Below are positions 25,692-33,466 of a stretch of DNA of 64,000 bases, piece after piece. A model generated the notes under the pieces. It saw only the letters and a program-made list of their open reading frames with translations, made no database searches and was not told the DNA's origin. Within the stretch, counting starts at the first letter, position 1, and every line of letters begins with the position of its first letter. Location: assembly GCA_036562495.1 (NCBI GenBank), contig DATCKA010000072.1, positions 1-64,000 on the forward strand, given 5' to 3'. The position numbers were made by a program, and so were the translations under genes. Source of the DNA: Geochorda sp036562495. Lineage in GTDB: Bacteria > Bacillota > Limnochordia > Limnochordales > Geochordaceae.

Positions 25692-26363
25692 GTGAGCGCT
25701 CCGGACAGGGCTGCCTCCGAGGGGCCCATCCGCGTGGTGGTGGCGGACGACCACACCATCGTCCGCGAGGGCCTGGTCATGATCCTGCGCGCCGCACCCG
25801 ACATCGAGGTGGTGGGCGAGGCGTCCGACGGCGAGCAGGCCATCGCCATGGTGCAGCAGCTGCAGCCCCACGTGGTGGTGATGGACATCTCCATGCCCGG
25901 CACGTCGGGGCTCGAGGCCATCCGTCGGATACGGCGAGACTGGCCGCAGGTCAAGGTGCTGGCACTGACCATCCATGAGTCCGAGGACTACATCCTGCAT
26001 GTACTGCGGGCCGGCGTGCATGGGTACGTCGTCAAGCGCGCCGCGGGCCAGGAGCTCTTGAGCGCCATCCGGGCGGTGATGAGGGGTGAGTCGTACCTGC
26101 ACCCCGCCATCGTCCAGGTGGTCCTGAGCGACTACCTGCACCGGCTCGAGCACGGGCAGGAGGCGCCCCTGCTCACCGAGCGGGAGCGGGAGATCGTGCG
26201 GCTCATCGCCGAGGGCTACAAAAACCGCGAGATCGCCCAGCGCCTCAACATCAGCCTCAAGACGGTGGAGACGCACCGCGCCAACATCATGCAAAAGCTC
26301 AACATCAACGACCGGGTCCAGCTGGTGCGCTTCGCGATCCGTACCCGCCTGATCGAACCCTGA
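25692..26363 (+). CDS. NarL/LuxR-type response regulator
   Basis: A 223-residue two-component regulator. The receiver domain (about 13-130) has the acidic pair in VVVADDH and the phospho-acceptor Asp65 in VVVMDISMPG. The C-terminal LuxR helix-turn-helix (about 155-220) reads LTEREREIVRLIAEGYKNREIAQRLNISLKTVETH. The GTG start follows AGAGGGGG. No kinase gene adjoins it, so it is an orphan. Its place at the end of the cytochrome cluster suggests control of that cluster. A strong terminator follows. Confidence 0.9.
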   Translation: MSAPDRAASEGPIRVVVADDHTIVREGLVMILRAAPDIEVVGEASDGEQAIAMVQQLQPHVVVMDISMPGTSGLEAIRRIRRDWPQVKVLALTIHESEDYILHVLRAGVHGYVVKRAAGQELLSAIRAVMRGESYLHPAIVQVVLSDYLHRLEHGQEAPLLTEREREIVRLIAEGYKNREIAQRLNISLKTVETHRANIMQKLNINDRVQLVRFAIRTRLIEP

Positions 26364-26381
26364 GTCGGGATAGGGTCTTGT

Positions 26382-26414
26382 GCCCGGACGAGATCAGGTC
26401 CGGGCCCTCCTTTT
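26382..26414 (+). terminator. Rho-independent terminator of the cytochrome operon
   Basis: GCCCGGAC (26382-26389) and GTCCGGGC (26398-26405) form a perfect 8-bp stem around an 8-base loop, followed by CCTCCTTTT. Confidence 0.85.
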
Positions 26415-26482
26415 GGTACCGCCCCCATCCGATGGTGTCTCCCCGTAGCCCGGCGCGACCCTCTAGGTGGGGGCGATGCCGC

Positions 26483-26722
26483 ATGCTGCGGGAGAGCGTC
26501 CACGGAGTCTCCGGTGAGCCCGAGGCCCTGTCGCGAGGGTCGGGCGGCTTCATTCCACGCTGGCTCCTGATCGCACCCCTCGTCGCCACCGGCGCCCTAT
26601 CGATGGTGACGGGCTGGATGTTTCGCCCCCGGGGTCTGGCCGTGGGGAGCTACGGGTTGCTCCTGGCGACGGTCGCGGCCGTCGTCGTCTGGCGCCGGAT
26701 GGGCCGGGAGGGATGGCGGTGA
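26483..26722 (+). CDS. Small two-helix membrane protein
   Basis: A 79-residue protein with two hydrophobic segments (about 25-43 and 51-68) and a basic C-terminus (WRRMGREGWR). ATG at 26483 lies 12 bases after GGTGGGGG. It overlaps the next small membrane gene by 10 bases, so the two are probably expressed together. I do not recognise a family. Codon use matches neighbouring genes, which supports it as real. Confidence 0.55.
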   Translation: MLRESVHGVSGEPEALSRGSGGFIPRWLLIAPLVATGALSMVTGWMFRPRGLAVGSYGLLLATVAAVVVWRRMGREGWR

Positions 26723-27006
26723 GTCAGGCGGTCTGGATGTGGGCCAGCTGGGGGCTCGTGGCGGCGTACGGGGCCTGGACGGCGTGGCGCGAGATCTGGC
26801 CACAGGTGGCTGGGCTCTTGCAGCGCGCCGTGGCGAGCAGCGCCTTCGGCTCGTCGAGAGGGGCGGGGGCGCGGGGCCTGCTGCTGAGCGCTGCCGGCTG
26901 GCTGGTAGGGTGGGTCGTGCTCTGCACGCTGTGGGCGGCCCTCCTGTTGTGGAGCAGCCAGCTCGTCTGGTCCGGGGCTCCGCTGGCACGTGTTCTTTTC
27001 GGCTGA
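26713..27006 (+). CDS. Small membrane protein
   Basis: A 97-residue protein with two to three hydrophobic segments (about 5-20 and 55-80) and a tryptophan-rich N-terminus (VWMWASWG, TAWREIW). The ATG lies inside the end of the preceding small membrane gene. The pair follows the cytochrome operon's terminator and may be an independent unit. No family was recognised. Confidence 0.55.
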   Translation: MAVSQAVWMWASWGLVAAYGAWTAWREIWPQVAGLLQRAVASSAFGSSRGAGARGLLLSAAGWLVGWVVLCTLWAALLLWSSQLVWSGAPLARVLFG

Positions 27007-27134
27007 GCGCCCCCGGCCGACGCGGTGACCTCCTCCTACAAGCACAAAAACCTCGTCATGGATCTCCTTTCCTGAAAAAAGCTACGTCCTCCACCCCCAA
27101 GCCAGGAAGGTATTCACGGCACGCGCAGGAATAA

Positions 27135-27160
27135 CCCAGTACCCGGGGAGGGGTACCGGG
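27135..27160 (+). other. Hairpin in the leader of the MEDS-like gene
   Basis: CCC-A-GTACCC pairs with GGGTAC-C-GGG, a 9-bp stem with one internal mismatch, 21 bases before the start of the next gene. No T-run follows. It may be a structured leader; the match to any known riboswitch is poor. Confidence 0.35.
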
Positions 27161-27181
27161 CTCGCGCGGGGGTGACGCACG

Positions 27182-27754
27182 TTGCATGCTCACGATCGGC
27201 TGTGGGGCGTCTTGTCGCATCGGGCAGTGCCCGCACACGCTTGTTGGTTTTGCGCGGGTCCGCAGCACTTCGCGGCCGTGGTGGCGCCGCTGGCGTCGGC
27301 GGCGCTGAGGGCCGGGCGGTCCGTGCGCGTCCTGGGGCCTCCCGACTTCGTCGAGGCCTTGCGTGCCGACCGTCGTCTTCCCCCAGAGCGTCGTCTCGCC
27401 ATCACGGAGCTCGATGGCCGGCACGACCACTCCTCGCGAGCACGGTACGTCCTCGACGGCGTGCCGCCGGGGGCCCTGGTCGTGCATGCGATCGCCTCGG
27501 ACGAGGCGGCAGGCTTACCCGGCCCAGACGAGCTCGATCGCCTGGACCACCTGGAGACCCTCCTCGGCCGCCTCACCCTCGCGGGGCTCGTCGTGAGCCT
27601 GTGCGTCTACGACCTGTCGGCCGTCTGCCGCTGGCAGGCCGACGTCCTGGCCCAGCGACACCACTCCCACGTGCTGGCCGCCGGCCGGCTGCTGCCTATC
27701 ATCGAAGCGCTAGGGCAGCCAGTCGAGAGCCCTCCTCCAGCGCTTGCCGATTGA
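27182..27754 (+). CDS. MEDS (DcmR-sensory-like) domain protein
   Basis: A 190-residue single-domain protein. The opening HACWFCAGPQHFAAVVAPLASAALRAGRSVRVLG fits the start of the MEDS (DcmR sensory) domain, where a His and an aromatic pair follow a small strand and precede a helix of ligand-binding type. No output domain is fused. TTG at 27182 is used; GTG at 27227 would fit equally well. The 3' end overlaps the convergent vorC gene by 56 bases. Free MEDS domains are thought to sense small molecules for two-component or anti-sigma networks; the partner is unknown. Confidence 0.5.
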   Translation: MHAHDRLWGVLSHRAVPAHACWFCAGPQHFAAVVAPLASAALRAGRSVRVLGPPDFVEALRADRRLPPERRLAITELDGRHDHSSRARYVLDGVPPGALVVHAIASDEAAGLPGPDELDRLDHLETLLGRLTLAGLVVSLCVYDLSAVCRWQADVLAQRHHSHVLAAGRLLPIIEALGQPVESPPPALAD

Positions 27755-28247
27755 GTGGCAGCAGGTGCTGGTGGCGCGGGTGGACGACCGTCGGCAGCGC
27801 CCTTTGCAGCGATTCGAGCGAGACGGCCCCCGTGGCGGCGGCAAGGGCCCCCAGGGCCACCATGTTGGCCACCGCAGGGGCGCCATGGGCCGACGCCCAC
27901 TCGCTCGCGGGCACCATGAGCACCCGGATGTCGGTGCGCCGCGGTGGGACCGGTATCAACGAGACGTTGGCCACCAGCACGCCGCCGGGGACCACCGTCG
28001 ACTCGAAGCGCTCGAGTGACGGCCCGTTGAGGACGATGAGGCCGGTGGGCCGGGTGACGACGGGCGATGCCACGGGCTCGTCGGCGATGACCACCGAGCA
28101 GTGGGCCGTACCACCCCGCATCTCGGGGCCGTAGGAAGGCGCCCACGACACCTCCCGGCCCTCGTCCATGGCGGCCTGGGCCAGCAGCACGCCCGCCAGC
28201 ATCACGCCCTGGCCCCCGAAGCCCGCGATCAGGATCTGGTGCTCCAC
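27699..28247 (-). CDS. vorC: 2-oxoacid:ferredoxin oxidoreductase, gamma
   Basis: A 182-residue gamma subunit, with the family motif IAGFGGQGVMLAGVLLAQAA near the start and SYGPEMRGGTAHCSVVI in the middle. It is the last gene of a delta-alpha-beta-gamma set, each separated by 0-42 bases on the minus strand. With the other three it forms a four-subunit enzyme converting a 2-oxoacid and CoA to acyl-CoA with reduction of ferredoxin. The stop lies inside the 3' end of the convergent MEDS-like gene. The letter of the gene name follows gene order and is provisional. Confidence 0.88.
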   Translation of the reverse strand: MEHQILIAGFGGQGVMLAGVLLAQAAMDEGREVSWAPSYGPEMRGGTAHCSVVIADEPVASPVVTRPTGLIVLNGPSLERFESTVVPGGVLVANVSLIPVPPRRTDIRVLMVPASEWASAHGAPAVANMVALGALAAATGAVSLESLQRALPTVVHPRHQHLLPLNRQALEEGSRLAALALR

Positions 28248-29030
28248 CTACGCCGCCCCCCGTACGTCCTTGAATTCGCCCAGCGGATAGTGGGGGATCA
28301 TCCGCTCCTCGATCCAGCGCAAGGCCTCCCGAGGAGGGAGCCCCCAGTTGACCGGGCAGCTCGAGAGCAGCTCGACCATCGAGAACCCAAGCCCCTGGAG
28401 CTGCACCTCGAACGCCTTGCGGATGGCCCGCTTGGCCCGCCCGACGTGCAGAGGGTCGTGCAGCGACATGCGTGCCACGTACGCCGTGCCGTCCAGGGTG
28501 GCCAGGATCTCGCTCATCCGGATGGGATGGCCGGCCCGCTCGGCCATGCGGCCTGCGGGGGTCGTGGTGGTGGCCTGACCGACCAGGGTGGTGGGGGCCA
28601 TCTGCCCGCCGGTCATGCCATAGATGGCGTTGTTGATGAAGATGACCGTGATGCGCTCGCCACGGGCGGCGGCGTGCACGATCTCGGCCGTGCCGATGGC
28701 GGCCAGGTCGCCGTCTCCCTGATAGGTGAAGACCACCGCATCAGGGTGCACGCGCTTGATGCCGGTGGCCACGGCTGGCGCACGGCCGTGGGCTGCCTGC
28801 TGGAAGTCGCATCGGAAGTACTCGAAGGCGAAGACGGAGCAGCCCACCGATGCGACCCCGATGGTGCGCTCCAGGATGCCCAGCTCGTCGATGACCTCGG
28901 CCACCAGGCGGTGAGCCAGCCCGTGCGTGCAACCGGGACAGTAGTGGAAGGGCTTGTCGCTCAAGGCCCGAGGCCGGGCGGCCACCACACGGGCACGGGA
29001 CTCGCTCGAGACCTCCACGGTGCGTGCCAT
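28248..29030 (-). CDS. vorA: 2-oxoacid:ferredoxin oxidoreductase, beta
   Basis: A 260-residue thiamine-diphosphate subunit. Cluster ligands appear in YCPGCTHG and SVGCSVFAF. The thiamine/Mg site reads QGDGDLAAIGTAE and ends with NNAIYGMTGGQMAPTT, which matches VOR/KOR-type beta subunits. ATG at 29030 follows GTGAGG; an open frame continues upstream but lies outside the family. It abuts vorC and lies 8 bases after the alpha-subunit gene. Confidence 0.88.
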   Translation of the reverse strand: MARTVEVSSESRARVVAARPRALSDKPFHYCPGCTHGLAHRLVAEVIDELGILERTIGVASVGCSVFAFEYFRCDFQQAAHGRAPAVATGIKRVHPDAVVFTYQGDGDLAAIGTAEIVHAAARGERITVIFINNAIYGMTGGQMAPTTLVGQATTTTPAGRMAERAGHPIRMSEILATLDGTAYVARMSLHDPLHVGRAKRAIRKAFEVQLQGLGFSMVELLSSCPVNWGLPPREALRWIEERMIPHYPLGEFKDVRGAA

Positions 29031-29038
29031 GGGGAGCC

Positions 29039-30154
29039 TCACCCTCTCGTCTGGCCTGCGGCCGACGTCGGCGCCGCTAGCTGATGCCACACGGACTCCA
29101 GGTACCGGACGATCTCGTCGGGTTCGGGCAGCATCCCCCCGGTGCGCCCGTAGAAGAAGACGGGCCTGCGTCCCTCGACCGCCAGCCGCACGTCCTCCAC
29201 CATCTGACCCAGGCTCAGCTCGACGGTGACGAACGCCACGGCCCGATCCATCAGGGCGTCGAAGGTCGCCCGGGGGTAGGGCCAAAGGGTGATGGGCCGC
29301 ACCAACCCGACCGGGATGCCGGCCCGGCGGGCCGCCCTCATGGCCGCTCGGGCGATGCGGGCGGCGGTGCCGTAGGCGACCAGGAAAAGACGGGACTGGC
29401 CGTCGGGATCCTCCACCACAGCTCGCTGCTCGGCCTGCTCGATGGCCCGGTGCTTCTGCTGGAGGCGCAGGTTGTGGGCCTCGAGCTCGGCGGGGTCGAG
29501 GTAGAAGGAGCTGATGACGTTGGGTGGCCGCCCCCGAGCCCCGGTGGTGGCCCACGGGCGGCGCGGCGGCTCGACGGGCCGCTCGGGCGGAAGCACGACA
29601 GGCTCCATCATCTGCCCGAGCAGGCCGTCGCCGACCACCATGACCGGGATGCGATACCGCTCGGCCAGCTCGAAGGCGTCGACCATGGAGTCGGCCAGCT
29701 CTTGCACGGAGGCGGGCGCCAGGACGATGAGGCGGTAGTCACCATGTCCCCCGCCTCGGGTCGCCTGGAAGTAGTCGGCCTGAGACGGGTGAATCCCGCC
29801 CAGCCCCGGGCCTCCCCGCATCATGTTGACGATGACGCAGGGCAGCTCGGCGCCGGCGATGTAGGAGATGCCCTCCTGCTTGAGGCTGATGCCGGGACTC
29901 GACGACGAGGTCATGACGCGGCCGCCGGCGCCCGCCGCGCCGTAGACCATGTTGATGGCGGCCACCTCGCTCTCGGCCTGCAGGAAGACGCCCCCCACCT
30001 CGGGCAGGCGGCGCGCCATGTACTCGGGCAGCTCGGACTGGGGGGTGATGGGGTATCCGAAGAAGTAGCGGCATCCGGCCCGGATGGCCGCCTCTCCCAT
30101 CGCCTCCAGCCCCTTCATCAACACACGCCGGCCGTTGCTGCTGGGCGAAGTCAC
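29039..30154 (-). CDS. vorB: 2-oxoacid:ferredoxin oxidoreductase, alpha (VorB-like)
   Basis: A 371-residue alpha subunit. The text GYPITPQSELPEYMARRLPEVGG, QAESEVAAINMVYGAAGAGGRVMTSSSSPGISLKQEG and GGPGLGGIHPSQADYFQATRGGGHGDYR is typical of VorB, the branched-chain 2-oxoacid (3-methyl-2-oxobutanoate) enzyme, though KorA of four-subunit enzymes is close. A leucine dehydrogenase gene elsewhere in the window supports branched-chain substrates. It is second in the operon after the ferredoxin subunit. Confidence 0.88.
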   Translation of the reverse strand: MTSPSSNGRRVLMKGLEAMGEAAIRAGCRYFFGYPITPQSELPEYMARRLPEVGGVFLQAESEVAAINMVYGAAGAGGRVMTSSSSPGISLKQEGISYIAGAELPCVIVNMMRGGPGLGGIHPSQADYFQATRGGGHGDYRLIVLAPASVQELADSMVDAFELAERYRIPVMVVGDGLLGQMMEPVVLPPERPVEPPRRPWATTGARGRPPNVISSFYLDPAELEAHNLRLQQKHRAIEQAEQRAVVEDPDGQSRLFLVAYGTAARIARAAMRAARRAGIPVGLVRPITLWPYPRATFDALMDRAVAFVTVELSLGQMVEDVRLAVEGRRPVFFYGRTGGMLPEPDEIVRYLESVWHQLAAPTSAAGQTRG

Positions 30155-30196
30155 CGGCCACTCCCCCCTTCGACACGGGCAGACCCGGCGTCGAGA

Positions 30197-30436
30197 CTAT
30201 CCCGCCACCGGGGTCGCCGGACGCAACACGGTGATGGAGATGGCAGCCTCGGGGCACATGCGGGCGCAGTGCGCGCATCCGGTACAGGCCTCGGCTCGCG
30301 CGACGACCGCGGGCCGGTAGCCAGCGGCGTTGAAATCGCGGTCGGAAAGGGCTAGGACATCGGCGGGGCAAAAGGAGATGCACAGCTCGCAGCCCTTACA
30401 GCGGTCGCGATCGATGGTGACGGTAACCGCTTTCAA
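30197..30436 (-). CDS. vorD: 2-oxoacid:ferredoxin oxidoreductase, delta (2[4Fe-4S])
   Basis: A 79-residue ferredoxin-like subunit with two cluster motifs: CKGCELCISFCP and CTGCAHCARMCP. The start is TTG at 30436, chosen because AAGGAGG lies 8 bases upstream; an in-frame GTG overlaps that ribosome site and is less likely. It is the first gene of the operon and hands electrons from the thiamine site to external ferredoxin. The region upstream is shared with the divergent SAM riboswitch promoter. Confidence 0.88.
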   Translation of the reverse strand: MKAVTVTIDRDRCKGCELCISFCPADVLALSDRDFNAAGYRPAVVARAEACTGCAHCARMCPEAAISITVLRPATPVAG

Positions 30437-30507
30437 TATCGACACCTCCTTCGGTCCCCTTCCAACCAAAAGTACCTCGTCGAAGCCTGCCGAACCTGCC
30501 GCGCCGG

Positions 30508-30536
30508 TTGACACACCCTACCCCCGTCGCTATCAT
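30508..30536 (+). promoter_or_regulatory. Promoter of the SAM riboswitch/met operon
   Basis: A perfect TTGACA (30508-30513), a 17-base spacer and TATCAT (30531-30536), placed 28 bases before the riboswitch aptamer. Confidence 0.85.
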
Positions 30537-30563
30537 TTGAGCAAAAGTGAATCCGGCGGCAGA

Positions 30564-30676
30564 CCTGGTATCCAGAGTGGCGGAGGGACTGGCCCGATGA
30601 AGCCCGGCAACCGGCGACGCGCCGTGCGTCGCAGTGGTGCCAACTCCTGCCGGCGATAGCCCGGAGAGATACGAGG
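30564..30676 (+). promoter_or_regulatory. SAM-I (S-box) riboswitch
   Basis: The S-box core is readable: AGAGTGGCGGAGGGACTGGCCC, then GATGAAGCCCGGCAACC, the P3 hairpin GGCGACGCGCCGTGCGTCGC, and GGTGCCAACTCCTGCCGG before the closing strand. P1 is formed by CCTGGTATC (30564-30572) with GATACGAGG (30668-30676), one mismatch. The switch binds S-adenosylmethionine and ends transcription at the terminator that follows. GAGGTC at 30673-30678 can instead pair with GACCTC at 30697-30702 as antiterminator. Confidence 0.93.
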
Positions 30677-30696
30677 TCCCGAGGCTGGGCGCGCAT

Positions 30697-30727
30697 GACC
30701 TCTTCCGGGTGGAAGAGGTCTTTTTTT
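30697..30727 (+). terminator. SAM riboswitch expression-platform terminator
   Basis: GACCTCTTCC (30697-30706) and GGAAGAGGTC (30711-30720) form a perfect 10-bp stem around GGGT, followed by seven T residues. Its 5' arm competes with the antiterminator formed by the aptamer's P1 strand. Confidence 0.93.
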
Positions 30728-30770
30728 GCACCGCAACCGACGCCGAGGGACCGGGACGTGGCGGGTGGAC

Positions 30771-31889
30771 ATGCGAGCCGAGATCGTGCGAAACGAGGCG
30801 ACCTGGGCGGCCCCCATCCCGGTCGAAGGGCGGGATGGCGCTACCCCGCATCCCGAGGGCGTGGCGCCCACGGTGAGGCTGGAGGGGTTGTGCAAGACCT
30901 TCCGGCAAGGAGGGCGGGAGGTCGTCGCGCTGCGCGACGTCTCCCTGGAGGTGTGGCCCGGCGAGTCCTTCGGCATCATCGGGCTCTCGGGGGCGGGCAA
31001 GAGCACCCTGGTGCGCTGCATCAACCTCCTGGAGCGCCCGGATCGCGGGCGCGTCTGGGTCGACGGGGTCGAGTTGACCGCCCTGGGGGCCGGACGGCTG
31101 CGGGAGGCCCGACGGCGCATCGGGATGGTCTTTCAACACTTCAATTTGCTCCACTCCCGCACCGTCTTCGGCAACGTGGCCTTTCCACTGGAGATCGCCG
31201 GGGTCCCCCGGGCGCGCATCCGGGCCAGGGTGATGGAGCTCCTGGACCTGGTGGGGCTGGCGGATCGGGCCCATGCGTACCCCTCGCAGCTGAGCGGCGG
31301 TCAGCGTCAGCGGGTGGGGATCGCCCGTGCCCTGGCACCGGAGCCCCGGGTGCTGCTGTGCGACGAGCCCACCTCCGCGCTGGACGCCGAGACCACGTCG
31401 CAGATCCTGGCGCTGCTGCGACGCATCAACCGTGAGCTCGGCATCACCATGCTCATCATCACCCACGAGCTGACGGTGGTGCAGGCCATCTGCGACCGGG
31501 TAGCGGTGATGGCCGAGGGAAGGGTCGAGGAGGTGGGCGACACCATCTCGGTCCTGACACGGCCCCGTTCGGCCGCTGCCCGGCGACTGGTCGGCGCACC
31601 CGCGGCACGGGCACTGGCCCACCTGGTCGGGGGGGCCGACGGTGCCACGGCGCCGCCCGGGCGTCTGTTTCGTCTGGCCTTCCTGGGGCCGGTGGCCGAG
31701 CGGCCCGTCATCTCCGAGGTGGTACGGGCCTTCGACGTGACCATCAACATCGTCCACGGCAACGTGGACCGCATCGGGCGCACGCCCTTCGGCACCCTGG
31801 TGGTGGCCATCGATGGGGAGCCCCACCAGGTGGAGGCTGCCGTGGAGACCATGCGCTCGTGGGGCGTCGAGGTGGTGGCGTGGGAATGA
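30771..31889 (+). CDS. metN: Methionine ABC transporter ATPase MetN
   Basis: A 372-residue ATPase. Walker A is GLSGAGKST (71-79), the Q-loop is GMVFQHFNLLHSRTV, the signature is LSGGQRQRVGIARAL, and Walker B is VLLCDEPTSALD. The last 75 residues form the NIL domain that binds methionine and inhibits transport. A 33-residue leader precedes the ATPase domain; ATG at 30771 was chosen after GGGTGG, and nearby starts are possible. SAM riboswitch control and the following metI and metQ fix the substrate as methionine or its derivatives. Confidence 0.92.
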   Translation: MRAEIVRNEATWAAPIPVEGRDGATPHPEGVAPTVRLEGLCKTFRQGGREVVALRDVSLEVWPGESFGIIGLSGAGKSTLVRCINLLERPDRGRVWVDGVELTALGAGRLREARRRIGMVFQHFNLLHSRTVFGNVAFPLEIAGVPRARIRARVMELLDLVGLADRAHAYPSQLSGGQRQRVGIARALAPEPRVLLCDEPTSALDAETTSQILALLRRINRELGITMLIITHELTVVQAICDRVAVMAEGRVEEVGDTISVLTRPRSAAARRLVGAPAARALAHLVGGADGATAPPGRLFRLAFLGPVAERPVISEVVRAFDVTINIVHGNVDRIGRTPFGTLVVAIDGEPHQVEAAVETMRSWGVEVVAWE

Positions 31890-32527
31890 GCACGCAGCTC
31901 TTGTGGCGGGCGACGCTGGAGACCCTCTACATGACAGGCGTGGCGACCCTGCTGGCACACCTGGTGGGCATCCCGATGGGGGTGCTCCTGGTGGTGACGG
32001 ATCGAGGCCACGTGCTGGAGCGGCGGTGGCTTCACGAGGTGCTGGCCGCCGTGGTCAACATCGGGCGCTCCGTGCCCTTCATCATCCTGCTGGTCGCCAT
32101 CATCCCCTTCACGCGGTGGGTGGTGGGCACCTCCATCGGGACCAGCGCCGCCATGGTGCCGCTGACCGTGGCGGCCATCCCGTTCGTGGCTCGATTGGTG
32201 GAGACGGCGCTGCGGGAGGTCGATCCCGGCGTGGTGGAGGCCGCGCTCTCCATGGGCGCCACCCCGTGGCAGATCGTCACGCGGGTCCTGCTGCCCGAGG
32301 CGCTGCCCTCCCTGGCCTTGGGGGCCGCCATCACCGCCGTCAGCGTGCTGGGATACTCGGCGATGGCCGGAGCCGTGGGAGGGGGTGGGCTCGGGGATCT
32401 GGCGGTCCGCTACGGCTACCAGCGGTTTCGCACGGACGTCATGATCCAGACCGTCGTGCTGCTGGTGATCCTCGTTCAAGCCATCCAGGCCGCGGGCGAC
32501 GCAGCTGCCCGTCGGCTTCGCCACTAG
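31886..32527 (+). CDS. metI: Methionine ABC transporter permease MetI
   Basis: A 213-residue permease with five hydrophobic helices. The coupling region EAALSMGATPWQIVTRVLLPEALPSLALG is the conserved EAA loop of MetI, and NIGRSVPFIILLVAIIPFTR opens the core. The ATG overlaps the metN stop by 4 bases. Confidence 0.92.
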   Translation: MSTQLLWRATLETLYMTGVATLLAHLVGIPMGVLLVVTDRGHVLERRWLHEVLAAVVNIGRSVPFIILLVAIIPFTRWVVGTSIGTSAAMVPLTVAAIPFVARLVETALREVDPGVVEAALSMGATPWQIVTRVLLPEALPSLALGAAITAVSVLGYSAMAGAVGGGGLGDLAVRYGYQRFRTDVMIQTVVLLVILVQAIQAAGDAAARRLRH

Positions 32528-32569
32528 ACTCGAGGAGTCCGTCAGGAAAAGGGGGGCGTCCTTCGTAAG

Positions 32570-33421
32570 ATGTATCAGGACAAGCTGACCTCGGCCGGCC
32601 CCGCCCGGCGATGGGTGCTGGGCCTGGCAGCGGTGCTGCTGCTGGCGGTGGGGCTGGGCAGCATCGTGGCGGACGTGCAGGCCGCAGGGCCGGCAGTGGT
32701 GCGCATCGGGGCCACCCCGGTACCTCACGCCGAGGTGCTGGAGTTCATCAAGCCGCTGCTGGCGCAGGAGGGCATCGAGCTGCGCATCATCGAGTTTACC
32801 GACTACGTGCGTCCCAATCTGGCCCTGGCCGACGGGGAGCTGGAGGCCAACTACTTCCAGCACATCCCCTACTTGGAGACCTTCTCCAGGGATCACCGGC
32901 TGGATCTGACGTACATCGCCCGTGTGCACATCGAGCCCATGGGCCTCTACTCGCAAAAGGTGCGCAGCGTGGAGGCCCTTCGGCAGGGGGCCGTCGTGGC
33001 CATCCCCAACGACCCGACCAACGCCGGGCGCGCGCTGCAGCTGCTGCAGCAGGCCGGTCTGGTGGAGCTCAAGCCCGGCCTGGGCCTGTCGGCCACGGTC
33101 CTCGACATCGTGCGCAATCCCAAGGGGCTGGTGATCCGGGAGCTGGAGGCGGCCCAGCTGCCGCGGGTCCTGCCCGACGTCGACGCCGCGGTCATCAACG
33201 GCAACTACGCCCTGGAGGCGGGCCTGCGGCCCATCTCCGACGCGATCGTGCTGGAGGACGTCCAGCAGCCCTACGTCAGCCCGCTGGCCAACGTCCTGGC
33301 GGTGCGCAGCCGTGACAAGGACAACCCGGTGCTGAAGAAGGTGGCCGAGGTCCTCACCTCCGAGGCGGTGCGACAATTCCTGCTGGACCGCTACAAGGGG
33401 GCTGTCCTGCCGGCCTTCTGA
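32570..33421 (+). CDS. metQ: Methionine-binding protein MetQ (NlpA family)
   Basis: A 283-residue substrate-binding protein of the NlpA/MetQ family: VRIGATPVPHAEVLEFIKPLLAQEGIELRIIEFTDYVRPNLALADGELEANYFQHIPYLE is diagnostic. A signal segment (about 15-38) ends in VQAAGPAVV. No cysteine occurs there, so it lacks the lipobox that anchors most MetQ proteins. The gene follows metI by 42 bases, after GGAAAAGGGGGG. Confidence 0.92.
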   Translation: MYQDKLTSAGPARRWVLGLAAVLLLAVGLGSIVADVQAAGPAVVRIGATPVPHAEVLEFIKPLLAQEGIELRIIEFTDYVRPNLALADGELEANYFQHIPYLETFSRDHRLDLTYIARVHIEPMGLYSQKVRSVEALRQGAVVAIPNDPTNAGRALQLLQQAGLVELKPGLGLSATVLDIVRNPKGLVIRELEAAQLPRVLPDVDAAVINGNYALEAGLRPISDAIVLEDVQQPYVSPLANVLAVRSRDKDNPVLKKVAEVLTSEAVRQFLLDRYKGAVLPAF

Positions 33422-33466
33422 GCGGCTACGGGAGGATGCCGTCAGGAGGTCGTCAGGGGCGTTTGC

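Noticed and set aside
27036..27062. Seven-codon minus-strand peptide with a good ribosome site (AGGAAAGGAG)
   Set aside because: No minus-strand gene follows within range that it could lead; it probably arises by chance.
27007..27181. c-di-GMP (GEMM) riboswitch before the MEDS-like gene
   Set aside because: A hairpin exists, but the GEMM tetraloop and conserved aptamer segments are absent.
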